From assembly GCA_947505565.1 (NCBI GenBank), contig CANNLB010000211.1:1-5864 (forward strand): a DNA stretch of 5,864 bases, given 5' to 3'. The translations under genes were made by a program, and so were the position numbers. Shown here one piece after another: positions 5,420 through 5,864 of this stretch; position 1 is the first letter of the stretch, and every line of letters starts with the position of its first letter. The notes under the pieces were generated by a model that saw nothing but the letters and a program-made list of their open reading frames with translations, was not told the origin of the DNA and did no database searches. Source of the stretch: Acidobacteriota bacterium (GTDB taxonomy: Bacteria > Acidobacteriota > Terriglobia > Bryobacterales > Bryobacteraceae).

Positions 5420-5864
5420 AAGTTTCGCTGGGGCGGATCGCGGGTAACTTTCGCGCGGTACGGGCGGTGGTGGGCCAGGACGTTACCGTGATGCCGGTCG
5501 TGAAGGCTGACGCCTATCGGCATGGAGCGGTGGCGGTAGCGCGATCGCTCGAACGGGCCGGGGCGCGTTGGCTGGCGGTGAGCAACGTACAGGAAGGGGC
5601 GGCGTTGCGGGATGCGGGGATCCAGACGCGGATCCTGGTGATGGCCGATTTTCTGCCCGCTAGCCGCGAGGCGTTCTTTGACTATCGGTTGACGCCGGCC
5701 ATTCACGAGTTGGGCGAGATTGCGGAGCTCGAACGGCTGGCGCGTCGGCGCGGACAAGCGGCGGCGTTTCACGTGAAGATAGACAGCGGCATGGGCCGGC
5801 TGGGAACGCGGGCCGAGGCATCCGCGGTGGCGGAGGCGGTGGGGGCCTGCCGGACGGCACAGTT
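5401..5864 (+). CDS. alr: Alanine racemase, N-terminal part (runs off the window)
   Basis: The first 154 codons are present. Alanine racemase interconverts L- and D-alanine using PLP and supplies D-Ala for peptidoglycan in the cytoplasm. The start is settled by an in-frame TGA at 5392-5394 just upstream, GAGGAG at 5393-5398, and the family's usual opening (SWLEVSLGRIAGNFRAVR, 4-21). VVKADAYRHGA (33-43) carries the PLP-binding Lys35 and Tyr39. HVKIDSGMGRLG (124-135) carries the lysine that is carbamylated in well-studied homologues (Lys126) and the PLP-contacting arginine (Arg133). The second catalytic tyrosine and the C-terminal beta domain lie beyond the window. One departure is Arg40, where the motif nearly always reads KA(D/N)AYGHG. 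The start lies inside the end of the upstream GT4 gene, suggesting co-expression with the glycan genes. An alternative, the N-terminal domain of a MurF-Alr style fusion, is unlikely because the motif sits right at the N-terminus. Confidence 0.93.
   Translation, partial: MHRSWLEVSLGRIAGNFRAVRAVVGQDVTVMPVVKADAYRHGAVAVARSLERAGARWLAVSNVQEGAALRDAGIQTRILVMADFLPASREAFFDYRLTPAIHELGEIAELERLARRRGQAAAFHVKIDSGMGRLGTRAEASAVAEAVGACRTAQ

Larger units (their letters stand above)
806..5864 (+). other. Predicted single transcription unit: five glycosyltransferases plus alr
   Basis: Six same-strand genes follow each other with junctions of -4 (GTGA), -4 (ATGA), +8, +3 and -19 bp, leaving no room for internal terminators or ordinary promoters. 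I see no hairpin followed by a T-run at any junction. The order is GT2 (DPM1-like), three GT2 (WbbL-like), GT4 (WchF-like), alanine racemase. The unit continues beyond the right edge, and its promoter must lie in or next to the divergent - strand gene. Confidence 0.7.

Noticed and set aside
5416..5772. - strand open frames opposite alanine racemase
   Set aside because: They are antisense to strongly conserved Alr motifs; the composition is typical of a shadow.

Overview
The window is chromosomal, gene-dense bacterial DNA. By hand count, 60-base blocks range from 43% G+C (2881-2940, 3421-3480) to 70-80% (1861-1920, 5281-5340). Dense packing, a prolyl-oligopeptidase tail, a secreted charged-linker protein and a run of glycosyltransferases beside alanine racemase suggest an acidobacterium (Bryobacterales/Solibacter-like). 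That placement is a judgement from protein style; there is no rRNA or other marker here.

Layout. Bases 1-293 hold the C-terminal end of an S9-type serine peptidase on the + strand. It converges on, and overlaps by 47 bp, a small secreted protein of unknown function on the - strand (247-783). Only 22 bp beyond that gene's start, a + strand gene cluster begins and runs to the window's right edge. It contains a polyprenyl-phosphate-sugar-synthase-like GT2 (806-1477), three WbbL-like/GT2 glycosyltransferases (1474-2358, 2355-3266, 3275-4327), a DUF1972/WchF-like GT4 rhamnosyltransferase-type enzyme (4331-5419), and the N-terminal 154 codons of alanine racemase (5401 onwards). Junctions within the cluster are a GTGA overlap, an ATGA overlap, an 8-bp gap, a 3-bp gap and a 19-bp overlap, so it is very probably one transcription unit with translational coupling.

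How the genes may work together. Several cytoplasmic or membrane-edge GTs in a row is the usual pattern for stepwise assembly of a lipid-linked oligosaccharide (O-antigen, capsule, exopolysaccharide or a cell-wall-linked glycan). The first enzyme could charge a polyprenyl-phosphate carrier, and the others could add sugars, with rhamnose the best guess for at least two of them. Alanine racemase supplies D-alanine for peptidoglycan; its overlap with the last GT ties the glycan genes to cell-envelope synthesis. No flippase, polymerase, ligase or sugar-nucleotide synthesis gene is in view, so the final product cannot be named.

No RNA genes, mobile elements, CRISPR arrays or convincing terminators were found, and there is no gene-free stretch longer than 22 bp. 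The region is a normal envelope-glycan locus with some unusual junctions; I see no clear sign of a wholly new system.
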